Assembly: GCA_012799115.1 (NCBI GenBank)
Contig: JAAZLY010000055.1
Coordinates: forward strand, 1-9,588
Source of the DNA: Bacillota bacterium
Lineage (GTDB): Bacteria; Bacillota; Limnochordia; Darwinibacteriales; Darwinibacteriaceae
Reading direction: 5' to 3'
Length of the DNA: 9,588 nt
A model generated the notes under the pieces. The model saw only the letters and a list, made by a program, of their open reading frames with translations. It ran no database searches and was not told where the DNA came from. Below, in pieces: positions 1 through 6,472 of the stretch. The position numbers and the translations under genes were made by a program. Each line of letters begins with the position of its first letter. The first letter of the stretch is position 1.

Positions 1-360
1 GAATTAGTTCACGCCCGCAACCACCTCAAGGAACTCGGCGGAATTAATGACTCCGTAGCTAACCTGCAAGATGCCTATGATGGTGAGACCTTTGAGATTG
101 AAGAAATGTATCCCGCGTACAAGGCCGTAGCGGAGTTGCAGGAAGAAAAAGGCGCTGTTCGCTCTACTCACTACGCTCTAGAAGCAGAGAAAATTCATGC
201 TGTAATGTATGATGATGCGAAGAAAGTTGTCATGGAGAAGAAGGATATTACCATTGGCACCATTCAAGTCTGTGATGTTTGCGGCTATACCCATGACGGT
301 GACGCACCTGACAAATGTCCAGTCTGTAGCGCTCCTAAGTCAAAGTTCTTAGCGTTCTAA
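1..360 (+). CDS. rbr: Rubrerythrin, C-terminal part (5' end cut by window edge)
   Basis: The reading frame is open from the first base, so the gene starts outside the window; 119 residues are visible. Two parts are seen. The first is the end of a ferritin-like four-helix domain with diiron-type ligands: an ExxH pair at visible residues 1-4, a GE..E..EEMYP segment at 28-38 and a second ExxH at 63-66. The second is a C-terminal rubredoxin-like iron site made of two CxxC knuckles (Cys91/94 and Cys106/109) with a CGY and a CPVC context. Rubrerythrins are cytosolic peroxidases that reduce hydrogen peroxide with electrons from rubredoxin or NAD(P)H oxidoreductases, and are typical of anaerobes. The gene is followed at once by a terminator, so it ends its transcription unit and is not an operon partner of the next gene. 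Family assignment is firm; the exact subtype cannot be settled without the N-terminus. Confidence 0.95.
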   Translation, partial: ELVHARNHLKELGGINDSVANLQDAYDGETFEIEEMYPAYKAVAELQEEKGAVRSTHYALEAEKIHAVMYDDAKKVVMEKKDITIGTIQVCDVCGYTHDGDAPDKCPVCSAPKSKFLAF

Positions 361-376
361 CGAAATATGTTTGGGG

Positions 377-404
377 AAGGGGGACCGAAAGGTCTTCCTT
401 TTTT
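377..404 (+). terminator. Rho-independent terminator after rubrerythrin
   Basis: GGGGGACC (379-386) pairs with GGTCTTCC (391-398), using two G-T wobbles, around a GAAA (GNRA-type) tetraloop. The stem can extend by two A-T pairs and is followed by six T (399-404). It lies 16 bases after the rubrerythrin stop codon, which fits an intrinsic terminator. Confidence 0.85.
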
Positions 405-487
405 ATTTGTGGAAAGGAGATTTTCAAAGATAAGCGAACACTTTACTAGGTAGGATTGTTATGAATTAAGGAATGAGGTAAGGAACA

Positions 488-1579
488 GTGACAGTAAATC
501 AGGTACAGACTTATCCTAAGGGAAGCATTTTGTTTGCTCCAGGAGATGCGGCCAAGATCGTGCATGTCGTTCTAGAGGGAACAGTTGTGGCATCCCAAGG
601 GGACAAGCAAATTGCTTTGGGGGCGGGCGGAATCCTAGGAGACGTGTCGTTCTTTTCAGATCGTCCCCATACATACCATGCCATCTGTGCCACGAATGTG
701 ACCACTCTGAATATCACGAAGTCCCATGGAGGGCGGATTTTGTCAAGTCAGCCTCGGGTGGCCCTTTCTTTACTAACGGAACTGGCCCAAAAGGTTCAAA
801 GTGACGAGATGATGTTTTTCCAAGGACTACAAGAGAGAGAAGAAACTCAGTCTCAGTCGGGATTCTTGCCAGAAGGACATCCGGTACATAGTGAACGGGT
901 ACCAACAGAGTACGGTGAGTACCTATTCACAGTCGATGTAGATTGCCCGATTTGTCAAACGCGCTTTACCGGGACTCGTGTTCGCACAACCCGTCTACAA
1001 CTCGAGGTCCAAAAGACAGATCTGCGAAATGTTTATCGCAATTTTGAACCGAATTTCTTCTACATCTGGGTTTGCCCCAAGTGTCTTTTCGCCTATCCAG
1101 AACGGCAGTATACAAGGCTATCCCAGAGGGCTATAACGAAGGGCAGAGAGGCCTGGCAGGAGAATCCACCCCAGGAGCCCTTTGCCTTTGATGTGCCGCG
1201 AACGATCGATCAGGCCATCAGCTCGTACTACCTAGCTATGAAAAGCTTTGAAACGATAGGGGCGACCCTTGAACAGTGGGCGAACCTCTGGCTTCGCTTG
1301 GTCTGGATTTACGAGGATCTAGGGGAGAAGGAGCTTGCTCTTACCGCTGCGGAAAAGGCCAAACACTATTTTTCTGAAGCGATGTCTACCACGTCCCGGA
1401 GCGCATCTGGGGATCAGGCCTTATGCCTTATCCTGGGCGAACTTGCTTTGCGCCTTGGGGACAATGCAGGTGCCTTCAATAGTTTCCGCGCAGCTTCCAC
1501 CATGTCTGGCGGTGACCCCCGTTACAAACGGATAGCTTCGGATCGGATCGCTGATCTGAGAGAACGGAGGGGAAGCTAG
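488..1579 (+). CDS. Cyclic-nucleotide-binding-like domain fused to DUF2225 and a helical (TPR-like) tail
   Basis: This is a 363-residue cytosolic protein of unknown function with no signal peptide or membrane segment. Residues about 5-110 look like a cNMP-binding beta-roll of the CRP type (YPKGSILFAPGD opening, LEGTV turn, GDVSFF segment). The phosphate-binding cassette is degenerate: the usual GE is GD (51-52), and the Arg-Ala/Ser that holds the phosphate is replaced around PHTYHA (60-65). Residues about 150-235 match DUF2225: CPIC (153-156) and CPKC (196-199) form a likely zinc or iron knuckle pair, with the family's acidic-aromatic stretch between (TDLRNVYRNFEPNFFYIWV in part). Residues about 238-360 are helical and resemble TPR repeats (AISSYYLAM, AEKAKHYFSEAM, AFNSFRAAS). 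The start is GTG: an in-frame TAA lies at 479-481, and GAGG (475-478) serves as the Shine-Dalgarno. No DNA-binding helix-turn-helix is seen, so it is not a CRP/FNR regulator. It stands alone, converging on livF. Confidence 0.85.
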   Translation: MTVNQVQTYPKGSILFAPGDAAKIVHVVLEGTVVASQGDKQIALGAGGILGDVSFFSDRPHTYHAICATNVTTLNITKSHGGRILSSQPRVALSLLTELAQKVQSDEMMFFQGLQEREETQSQSGFLPEGHPVHSERVPTEYGEYLFTVDVDCPICQTRFTGTRVRTTRLQLEVQKTDLRNVYRNFEPNFFYIWVCPKCLFAYPERQYTRLSQRAITKGREAWQENPPQEPFAFDVPRTIDQAISSYYLAMKSFETIGATLEQWANLWLRLVWIYEDLGEKELALTAAEKAKHYFSEAMSTTSRSASGDQALCLILGELALRLGDNAGAFNSFRAASTMSGGDPRYKRIASDRIADLRERRGS

Positions 1580-1612
1580 AACGTGCTTCCCATGTGTGAC
1601 ATATAGAGTTGA

Positions 1613-1648
1613 CAAAAACCCTCCTGCTGTGCAATTGCGGGAGGGTTC
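1613..1648 (-). terminator. Rho-independent terminator of the liv operon, in the convergent gap
   Basis: On the minus strand AACCCTCC (1647-1640) pairs perfectly with GGAGGGTT (1624-1617). A further GC pair and a wobble lead into a loop, and the stem runs into TTTTTGTC. It lies 13 bases past the livF stop. On the plus strand the same stem is followed by only two T before TCG-rich sequence, so it would terminate the 488-1579 gene less well. It may still act in both directions, as no other hairpin is seen in that gap. Confidence 0.88.
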
Positions 1649-1660
1649 GTCTATACTTTG

Positions 1661-2371
1661 CTATCTGGCTACGCCTAGGTAGGCTTCTTGCACTCTTTGA
1701 TCCTCCAAGAGGGTCTTGCCTGGACCTTCAAGCACCAATTGGCCCGTTTCTAATACATAGGCGTAATCCGCGATCTCCAGTGCCTTCCGAGCGTTCTGCT
1801 CTACCAAGAGGATTGTGTTACCCCTTTGGCGTAGCAGTTCTATGATATCGAAGATGTCTTTGACCAAAAGAGGGGCTAGACCTAGGGAGGGTTCATCCAT
1901 CATCAGGATTTTTGGGTTCACCATCAGGGCCCGCCCTACAGCCAACATTTGCTGTTCGCCTCCAGAGAGCGTTCCAGCTTTCTGCCAGCTTCTCTCCTGT
2001 AGCCTGGGGAAGGTATCATAGACACTCTTGATGTCATTGGCTACTGCTTTGTGATCAGAACGTGTATATGCGCCTAGGATCAGGTTTTCCTCCACAGTCA
2101 GATCGGCAAACACCCGTCTACCCTCTGGAACCATGGCGATTCCCCGTCCCACAATATCTTTGGTGGGTAGATTGGTAAAGTCCTCACCCTTATAAAGAAC
2201 TTGCCCCTTGGACTTGGGCACCAGTCCCATGATGGACCGTAGTGTCGAAGACTTGCCCGCACCATTTGCACCAATTAGAGTTACGATTTGGTTCTCTTCG
2301 ATGGTGAGATTAATCCCGCGTAGGGCTGTGATACCTCCGTAATTGACGTGTAAATCAATGACTTCCAGCAT
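1661..2371 (-). CDS. livF: Branched-chain amino acid ABC transporter, ATP-binding protein LivF
   Basis: This 236-residue protein is one of two cytosolic ATPases that power the LivHM permease; its length is normal for LivF. Visible motifs in order are Walker A GANGAGKS (34-41), the LivF-type segment MVPEGRRVF (80-88), ABC signature LSGGEQQ (135-141), Walker B ILMMDEP (155-161) with catalytic Glu160, and the switch region VEQNARKAL (190-198), where LivF proteins carry Gln in place of the usual His. It is the last gene of livKHMGF. Its ATG overlaps the livG stop by one base (TAATG), and a G-rich ribosome site (GGGGGTGGGG) lies in the end of livG, so translation is probably coupled. The family is certain. 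The transported substrate is inferred from the whole operon and could include other hydrophobic amino acids. Confidence 0.96.
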   Translation of the reverse strand: MLEVIDLHVNYGGITALRGINLTIEENQIVTLIGANGAGKSSTLRSIMGLVPKSKGQVLYKGEDFTNLPTKDIVGRGIAMVPEGRRVFADLTVEENLILGAYTRSDHKAVANDIKSVYDTFPRLQERSWQKAGTLSGGEQQMLAVGRALMVNPKILMMDEPSLGLAPLLVKDIFDIIELLRQRGNTILLVEQNARKALEIADYAYVLETGQLVLEGPGKTLLEDQRVQEAYLGVAR

Positions 2372-3141
2372 TACCCCACCCCCAAATAGGCTTCCACGAC
2401 TTTTTGGTTCTGTTGAATCTCGCTTGGGTTGCCTTCGGCAATCAAGATTCCATGATCCAGGACATAGATCTTCTCGCTAATCTCCATAATCACGTCCATA
2501 TGATGCTCGATCAGGAAGATGGTCAGATCAAACTCTTCCTTGATTTCCCGGATAAATTGGATCAGATCCTGGGTCTCTTGGGGATTCATGCCTGCAGCCG
2601 GTTCGTCTAAGAGTAAGAGTTTGGGATCTGTCGCCAGCGCTCTGGCGATCTCCAGTCTCCGTTGCATTCCATAGGGTAGGGAGGTGGCCTTTTCATTTCG
2701 GGTATCTTGGAGCCCGATCTTCTCTAGGAGGTAGAGGGACTTCTCATACATCCTTTTTTCCTCCGCTGCGTAATGAGGGAGCCGAAGTACGGTGGAGAAG
2801 ACGTCGGACTTCACCCGTAGGTGATTCCCGATAAACACATTTTCCAAGACAGTAAGTTCGCCAAAGAGCCTGATGTTCTGAAACGTACGGCACACGCCGA
2901 GTTGGGCGATTTTGTCAGGGCTGAGTCCTGTTAGTCGGTGCTGTTGGTCGCCAGTAGGGTTGAAGAGAATTTGGCCGCTAGTAGGTTTATACACACCGGT
3001 AACCACATTGAAGATCGTTGTCTTGCCGGCTCCATTGGGGCCAATTAAGCCGACGATCTGCCCCTTCTTGATTTCTGCACTAAAATCATTGCAGGCTACA
3101 ACTCCGCCAAATCGCATGACTAGGTTTTCAATTCTTAGCAT
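2371..3141 (-). CDS. livG: Branched-chain amino acid ABC transporter, ATP-binding protein LivG
   Basis: This 256-residue protein is the second ATPase of the importer and pairs with LivF. Motifs are Walker A GPNGAGKT (34-41), the Q-loop CRTFQNIRLF (84-93, Gln88), and the LivG-type signature LPYGMQRRLEIARAL (155-169), which replaces the general LSGGQ. Next come Walker B LLLLDEPAAGMNP (175-187, Asp179/Glu180) and the H-loop EHHMD (212-216). The tail ends in AYLGVG, as is usual in LivG. The Met at 159, where many homologues have Gln or Gly, is a small deviation, and all catalytic residues are present. The ATG lies 14 bases inside the end of livM. The upstream GGGGCGTGAG is a weak ribosome site, which suggests coupling to livM translation. 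Confidence 0.96.
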   Translation of the reverse strand: MLRIENLVMRFGGVVACNDFSAEIKKGQIVGLIGPNGAGKTTIFNVVTGVYKPTSGQILFNPTGDQQHRLTGLSPDKIAQLGVCRTFQNIRLFGELTVLENVFIGNHLRVKSDVFSTVLRLPHYAAEEKRMYEKSLYLLEKIGLQDTRNEKATSLPYGMQRRLEIARALATDPKLLLLDEPAAGMNPQETQDLIQFIREIKEEFDLTIFLIEHHMDVIMEISEKIYVLDHGILIAEGNPSEIQQNQKVVEAYLGVG

Positions 3142-4147
3142 ATGTCAACTCACGCCCCTTAGGCCTTCTCACAAGTCCCTTCTCGCGGATAATAACCACG
3201 ATAATCAGGATGATTGAAAAGACGACCATTCTCATTCCTGGTATCCCTTTGATCTGAACAAAGCCGAGATCCATTGCTTCATCCAAGAACCTCAGCGCCT
3301 CCATCATAACCGTAACAATGACAGCGGAGATGATCGTACCGCCGATCTGCCCCAAACCACCGAGCACCACGATCAAAAGGATGTTGAAAGTGAGGGTGAT
3401 GCGAAACATGTTGGGATCAATGGTACCAAGCATCCCTGCCATCAGCCCTCCAGCAACTCCGGCAAAGAAGCAGCCAAAGGCGAAGCTCATGACTTTGTGT
3501 TTGAACAGGTTAATACCCATGGATCTGGCTGCTATCTCGTCTTCCCTAATAGCCAAAAAAGCCTTCCCATAAGTGCCCTTCATTAAGAACCAGATAAACC
3601 AGACCGTTACTAGGGCCACGCCCCAGCTCCACCAGATGTTGGTGTAGTTTGGTATTCCCTTAAGACCAAGAGCTCCATTGGTCAGGGACTGGGTATTGGT
3701 GAAGACTACTCTGATGATCTCAGCAAAACCTAGTGTTGCGATGGCCAAGTAGTCATCAGTTAGTCTAAGGACAGGCGCACCGATCAAAATGCCAAAAAAA
3801 GCAGCTATGAGCCCGGCGGCGAAAAGGGCGGGAAGGAATCCCCACTCCACATTGGCCAGGAAAGGTACGATCGGCTGCATGAAAAAATTCATCTCTTTCA
3901 TTGTAACAGGCATGGTCAGGATCCCTACCGTATAGGCACCAATTGCCATAAAACCGGCGTGGCCCAGAGAAAACATCCCGGTCATGCCATTAATCAAGTT
4001 CATACTCAGCCCCAAGGTTACATAAATCCCTGAGAGATTGATGATCCTGATTTTGTAAGGGTCTAAATACCTATTTGCCAAAAACAATCCCAGGGCTGTC
4101 AAAACCAGGATGATTAGGGTAATCTGCGTCTTGCTTTTCTCCCTCAT
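3128..4147 (-). CDS. livM: Branched-chain amino acid ABC transporter, permease LivM
   Basis: This 339-residue polytopic membrane protein is one half of the transport channel and pairs with LivH. A first hydrophobic helix at about residues 8-25 (ITLIILVLTALGLFLA) is followed by the family hallmark GMTGMFSLGHAGFMAIGAYT at about 54-73. The LivM cytosolic coupling loop (AIREDEIAARSMGIN, roughly 200-215) docks on the ATPases. The usual glycine-rich helix (VVLGGLGQIGG) follows, then a final hydrophobic segment and a basic, polar tail. E. coli LivM is longer because of an N-terminal extension; this length is normal for many other bacteria. The start is supported by AGGAAGGTG (4162-4154), seven bases before the ATG. 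It lies 37 bases after livH. Confidence 0.95.
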   Translation of the reverse strand: MREKSKTQITLIILVLTALGLFLANRYLDPYKIRIINLSGIYVTLGLSMNLINGMTGMFSLGHAGFMAIGAYTVGILTMPVTMKEMNFFMQPIVPFLANVEWGFLPALFAAGLIAAFFGILIGAPVLRLTDDYLAIATLGFAEIIRVVFTNTQSLTNGALGLKGIPNYTNIWWSWGVALVTVWFIWFLMKGTYGKAFLAIREDEIAARSMGINLFKHKVMSFAFGCFFAGVAGGLMAGMLGTIDPNMFRITLTFNILLIVVLGGLGQIGGTIISAVIVTVMMEALRFLDEAMDLGFVQIKGIPGMRMVVFSIILIIVVIIREKGLVRRPKGRELTYAKN

Positions 4148-4184
4148 GGTTTACACCTTCCTGCAGTTTTTTCCCATTGTTGCC

Positions 4185-5081
4185 TTAAACCTTTTCAGTT
4201 ACTTTGTCGCCCATTAAGCCGGAAGGCTTAACTAGGAGAATGATGATTAAAAGTACAAACGCGAAAGCATCCCGATATCCAGACAATCTAGGCAGGAAAG
4301 CGACAAGCATGATCTCCCCAAGCCCCAGGATGAATCCGCCGATCACTGCTCCCGTGATATTCCCGATTCCGCCAACTACGGCCGCAATGAAGCTCTTGAG
4401 TCCTGGCATACTGCCCATCAGGGGCATCAGTTGCGGGTATCTAGAACCCCAAAGGATTCCGCCGATGGCGGCTAAGAAGGAGCCCATAAAAAAAGTAATG
4501 GAAATGATTCTGTTGATATCGATCCCCATTAAACTTGCAGTTTCGTAGTCCTTGGAAAGTGCCCGCATAGCCAATCCTGTCTTGGTCTTGGTAGTGAAGT
4601 AGGTCAGGCCGAGAAGTAGAAGGATTGTCACAGCGGGAATGATAAAGGTAACAAAATTGATGGATACGCCGCCAACTCTTACCACATGGTTCAGCATCTG
4701 AGGAACGGGGAAGGCACGAGGCCTTCCCCCAAAGATGACAATTCCCAAGTTCTGTAAGAGAAAGGAGGCGCCGATTGCGGAAATTAGAATCGTGATCCTG
4801 GCGGAACCCCGTAGTGGTTTATAGGCTACTCGTTCAAGGAGAATTCCTATGATACCAGTCAAGAGCGGGGCGAGGAGAAAAACCAGCCACCAGGGAAGGG
4901 AAGTGTATGTTACTCCGTAATACGTGAGATACACACCAAGCATAAAGATGTCGCCGTGGGCAAAGTTGATGAGCCTGAGAATACCGTATACCATGGTGTA
5001 TCCTATGGCTATCAACGCATACAAACTACCCAGGGAAACGCCGTTGGTCATGTGTTGCAGGAAAATCGATACGTCACCCAC
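4185..5081 (-). CDS. livH: Branched-chain amino acid ABC transporter, permease LivH
   Basis: This 298-residue polytopic inner-membrane protein is the partner of LivM. The N-terminus carries the LivH hallmark GYTMVYGILRLINFAHGD at about residues 27-44. ERVAYKPLRGS follows the third hydrophobic segment. The coupling loop MRALSKDYETASLMGID is near 172-188, and the glycine-rich VVGGIGNITGAVIGG helix is near 236-250. The start is GTG at 5081-5079. It is chosen because a perfect AGGAGG (5094-5089) sits seven bases upstream, while the next in-frame ATG (residue 11) lacks such a site. It starts 27 bases after livK, with no hairpin between them, so I see no sign of differential termination between binding protein and permease. 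Confidence 0.95.
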   Translation of the reverse strand: MGDVSIFLQHMTNGVSLGSLYALIAIGYTMVYGILRLINFAHGDIFMLGVYLTYYGVTYTSLPWWLVFLLAPLLTGIIGILLERVAYKPLRGSARITILISAIGASFLLQNLGIVIFGGRPRAFPVPQMLNHVVRVGGVSINFVTFIIPAVTILLLLGLTYFTTKTKTGLAMRALSKDYETASLMGIDINRIISITFFMGSFLAAIGGILWGSRYPQLMPLMGSMPGLKSFIAAVVGGIGNITGAVIGGFILGLGEIMLVAFLPRLSGYRDAFAFVLLIIILLVKPSGLMGDKVTEKV

Positions 5082-5108
5082 GTCAGGTCCTCCTAATGTT
5101 CAGATTGA

Positions 5109-6236
5109 CTAAAAAGGCTCGACTGTCGTTAGATAGATAAATTTCCCGTCGTCGACTTGATTGATAACGGCAGACTTTACGGCATCGCCATTTTCATCGA
5201 GGGTAATCACGCCTGTGGCACCAACAAATCCTTCTGTTGCTGCAAGACCATCCCGGATAGCCTGGGAGTCAGCAGAACCGGCTTTTTCGATTACGTCGAG
5301 AATCAACATATAGGCATCGTAGCCTAGAGCTGCAAAGGCGTTAGCTTCACGGCCAAACTTCTCTCTGTACGCGGCTAAGAACACCTCGGACTCCTCTGTA
5401 ACCGGTGCCTCAGCGGTGAAGTGTGTACTAAATACGGCGCCTTCAACGGCCACGCCGCCAATGGTTAAGAACTCCGGTGCTTCCCAGGTGTCCCCGCCTA
5501 GGAATGGAACATCAATGCCAAGCTCCCTTGCTTGCCTGATTAGAAGGGCAGATTCGCCGTAGTTACCAGGTGCAAATACCACATCAGGCATCTTGTTTTT
5601 CACATTGGTCAATTGAGCTGTAAAGTCTTGGTCTCCCGTGTTATAGGAGGACATCTCTACAATGCTGTTACGGTCGCCTGTCAATTCTCTAAAGGCGTCC
5701 ACAAAGTACTTGCTCAGACCAACAGAATAGTCTTGGGTTACGTCTTGAATAATCGCTGCTGTCTTGGCACCGAGCTCGTTTACAGCATAGTTAGCCATGA
5801 CAGTACCTTGGAAAGGATCGATAAAGCAAACTCTAAAGTAGTAAGGGTTATTCAATGTAACTAGGGGGTTCGTTGGCGAGCACCCTACTGTAGGTACTTT
5901 AGCCTTGTTGACGATGTCCCCTGCGGCCATGGATAAGGAGCTTCCATAGCTACCGATGATGGCTACAACGTTCTCTCTTTCGATGAGGCGAGAGACAGCG
6001 TTAGCCGCTTCGACCTTGTCAGACTTGTTGTCTACAACAATAATCTCAACTTTTCTGCCTAACACTTCTCCCCTTAGTTCTAAAGCCAACTCAATTCCTT
6101 CGACCGTCATCTCCCCGCCTGCAGCGTTCGGCCCGGTCATGGGTTCAAAGACACCGATCTTGATTACCTCGGCGGAAGCAGAGGCTCCCATGGCCAATAC
6201 AAATACCAGCAACAACAATCCGGCAATCCTCTTCAC
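5109..6236 (-). CDS. livK: Branched-chain amino acid ABC transporter, substrate-binding protein LivK
   Basis: This is the extracytoplasmic receptor that delivers substrate to LivHM (Peripla_BP_6/type I periplasmic fold). The chosen GTG at 6236-6234 gives 375 residues; AGGGGGG (6250-6244) lies seven bases upstream. The frame is open to an ATG at 6281, but that would place 15 residues, including the ribosome site, in front of the signal peptide. The signal peptide is MKR plus a hydrophobic core (LLLLVFVLAMG) and an ASASA cleavage site after about residue 22. There is no lipobox cysteine, so the product should be soluble and secreted rather than a lipoprotein. The mature part starts EVIKIGVFEPMTG, followed by the family segments GGEMTVEGIELALE, IIGSYGSS and PGNYGESALLIRQARELG. 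It is first in the operon, behind the promoter at 6392-6364. Ligand preference (Leu, Ile, Val or others) cannot be read from the sequence. Confidence 0.94.
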   Translation of the reverse strand: MKRIAGLLLLVFVLAMGASASAEVIKIGVFEPMTGPNAAGGEMTVEGIELALELRGEVLGRKVEIIVVDNKSDKVEAANAVSRLIERENVVAIIGSYGSSLSMAAGDIVNKAKVPTVGCSPTNPLVTLNNPYYFRVCFIDPFQGTVMANYAVNELGAKTAAIIQDVTQDYSVGLSKYFVDAFRELTGDRNSIVEMSSYNTGDQDFTAQLTNVKNKMPDVVFAPGNYGESALLIRQARELGIDVPFLGGDTWEAPEFLTIGGVAVEGAVFSTHFTAEAPVTEESEVFLAAYREKFGREANAFAALGYDAYMLILDVIEKAGSADSQAIRDGLAATEGFVGATGVITLDENGDAVKSAVINQVDDGKFIYLTTVEPF

Positions 6237-6356
6237 TAATGTTCCCCCCTGAATTAGTTTTAAAAACACTAGCTCCCACAATCACTACGTGTCTTTGCAA
6301 CAGATTAGGGCATCCATTGAATGTGTTGGTAACGGTTAATGTTGTAAGGTTCTGTT
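6237..6356 (-). promoter_or_regulatory. liv operon 5' leader with possible attenuator hairpin and short leader ORF
   Basis: About 120 nt lie between the likely transcription start and livK. On the minus strand ACACGTAG (6292-6285) can pair with CTAGTGT (6272-6266) with one bulged G, a 12-nt loop and a following T run (TTTTT, 6266-6262), like a weak intrinsic terminator. A ten-codon ORF (6317-6285, peptide MDALICCKDT) ends with its stop inside the left arm and contains adjacent Leu and Ile codons. AACAGA (6356-6351) and TCTGTT (6304-6299) form a distant inverted repeat that could make an alternative fold. The short ORF has no evident ribosome site, so regulation is a guess. Confidence 0.3.
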
Positions 6357-6363
6357 AAAGTAA

Positions 6364-6392
6364 AGTATATATAATCATCAAAAATATGTCAA
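6364..6392 (-). promoter_or_regulatory. Sigma-A type promoter of livKHMGF
   Basis: On the minus strand a perfect -35 box TTGACA (6392-6387) is followed by a 17-base AT-rich spacer and TATACT (6369-6364), five of six matches to the -10 consensus. The expected start is near 6356-6357, about 120 nt before livK. It lies between the scrK terminator and livK, so the liv operon should be transcribed independently of the sugar operon. Confidence 0.88.
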
Positions 6393-6419
6393 GAAAAGGC
6401 AGATAAACGAAGGTATACG

Positions 6420-6450
6420 AAAAAGCCCCGTCACTATAGAGCGCGGGGCT
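6420..6450 (-). terminator. Rho-independent terminator of the esterase-scrB-scrK operon
   Basis: On the minus strand AGCCCCG (6450-6444) pairs with CGGGGCT (6430-6424) around a 13-base loop, followed by TTTTT (6424-6420). It sits 22 bases beyond the fructokinase stop codon and 27 bases before the liv -35 box, so it insulates the two operons. Confidence 0.92.
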
Positions 6451-6472
6451 GTCACACTTACATATGGTTACT

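Noticed and set aside
411..470. Strong ribosome-site-like AAAGGAGA (413-420) and an ATG AAT TAA mini-ORF at 461-469
   Set aside because: No ATG, GTG or TTG stands at a usable distance from the AAAGGAGA, and a two-codon ORF is not a gene. No convincing -35/-10 pair is seen before the gene at 488; TTTTCA-17-TACTAG (421-449) is too weak to call.
2635..2680. LivG signature LPYGMQRR differs from LSGGQ
   Set aside because: LivG proteins as a group replace LSGGQ with a YGxQRR form, and all catalytic residues are present, so this is family variation rather than a defect.
5613..5864. Open plus-strand frame within livK (and similar frames inside livM, livH, scrB and others)
   Set aside because: They lie opposite well-supported genes, lack ribosome sites and show no recognisable domain; they are shadows of the true coding frames.
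5109..6281. Longer livK reading frame beginning at the ATG at 6281
   Set aside because: The extra 15 residues would place the strong AGGGGGG ribosome site inside the coding region and put non-signal sequence before a well-formed signal peptide. The GTG at 6236 fits better.
6331..6341. Small palindrome TAAC-C-GTTA in the liv leader as an operator
   Set aside because: Four-base arms are too short to support an operator call without a second copy or a known regulator.
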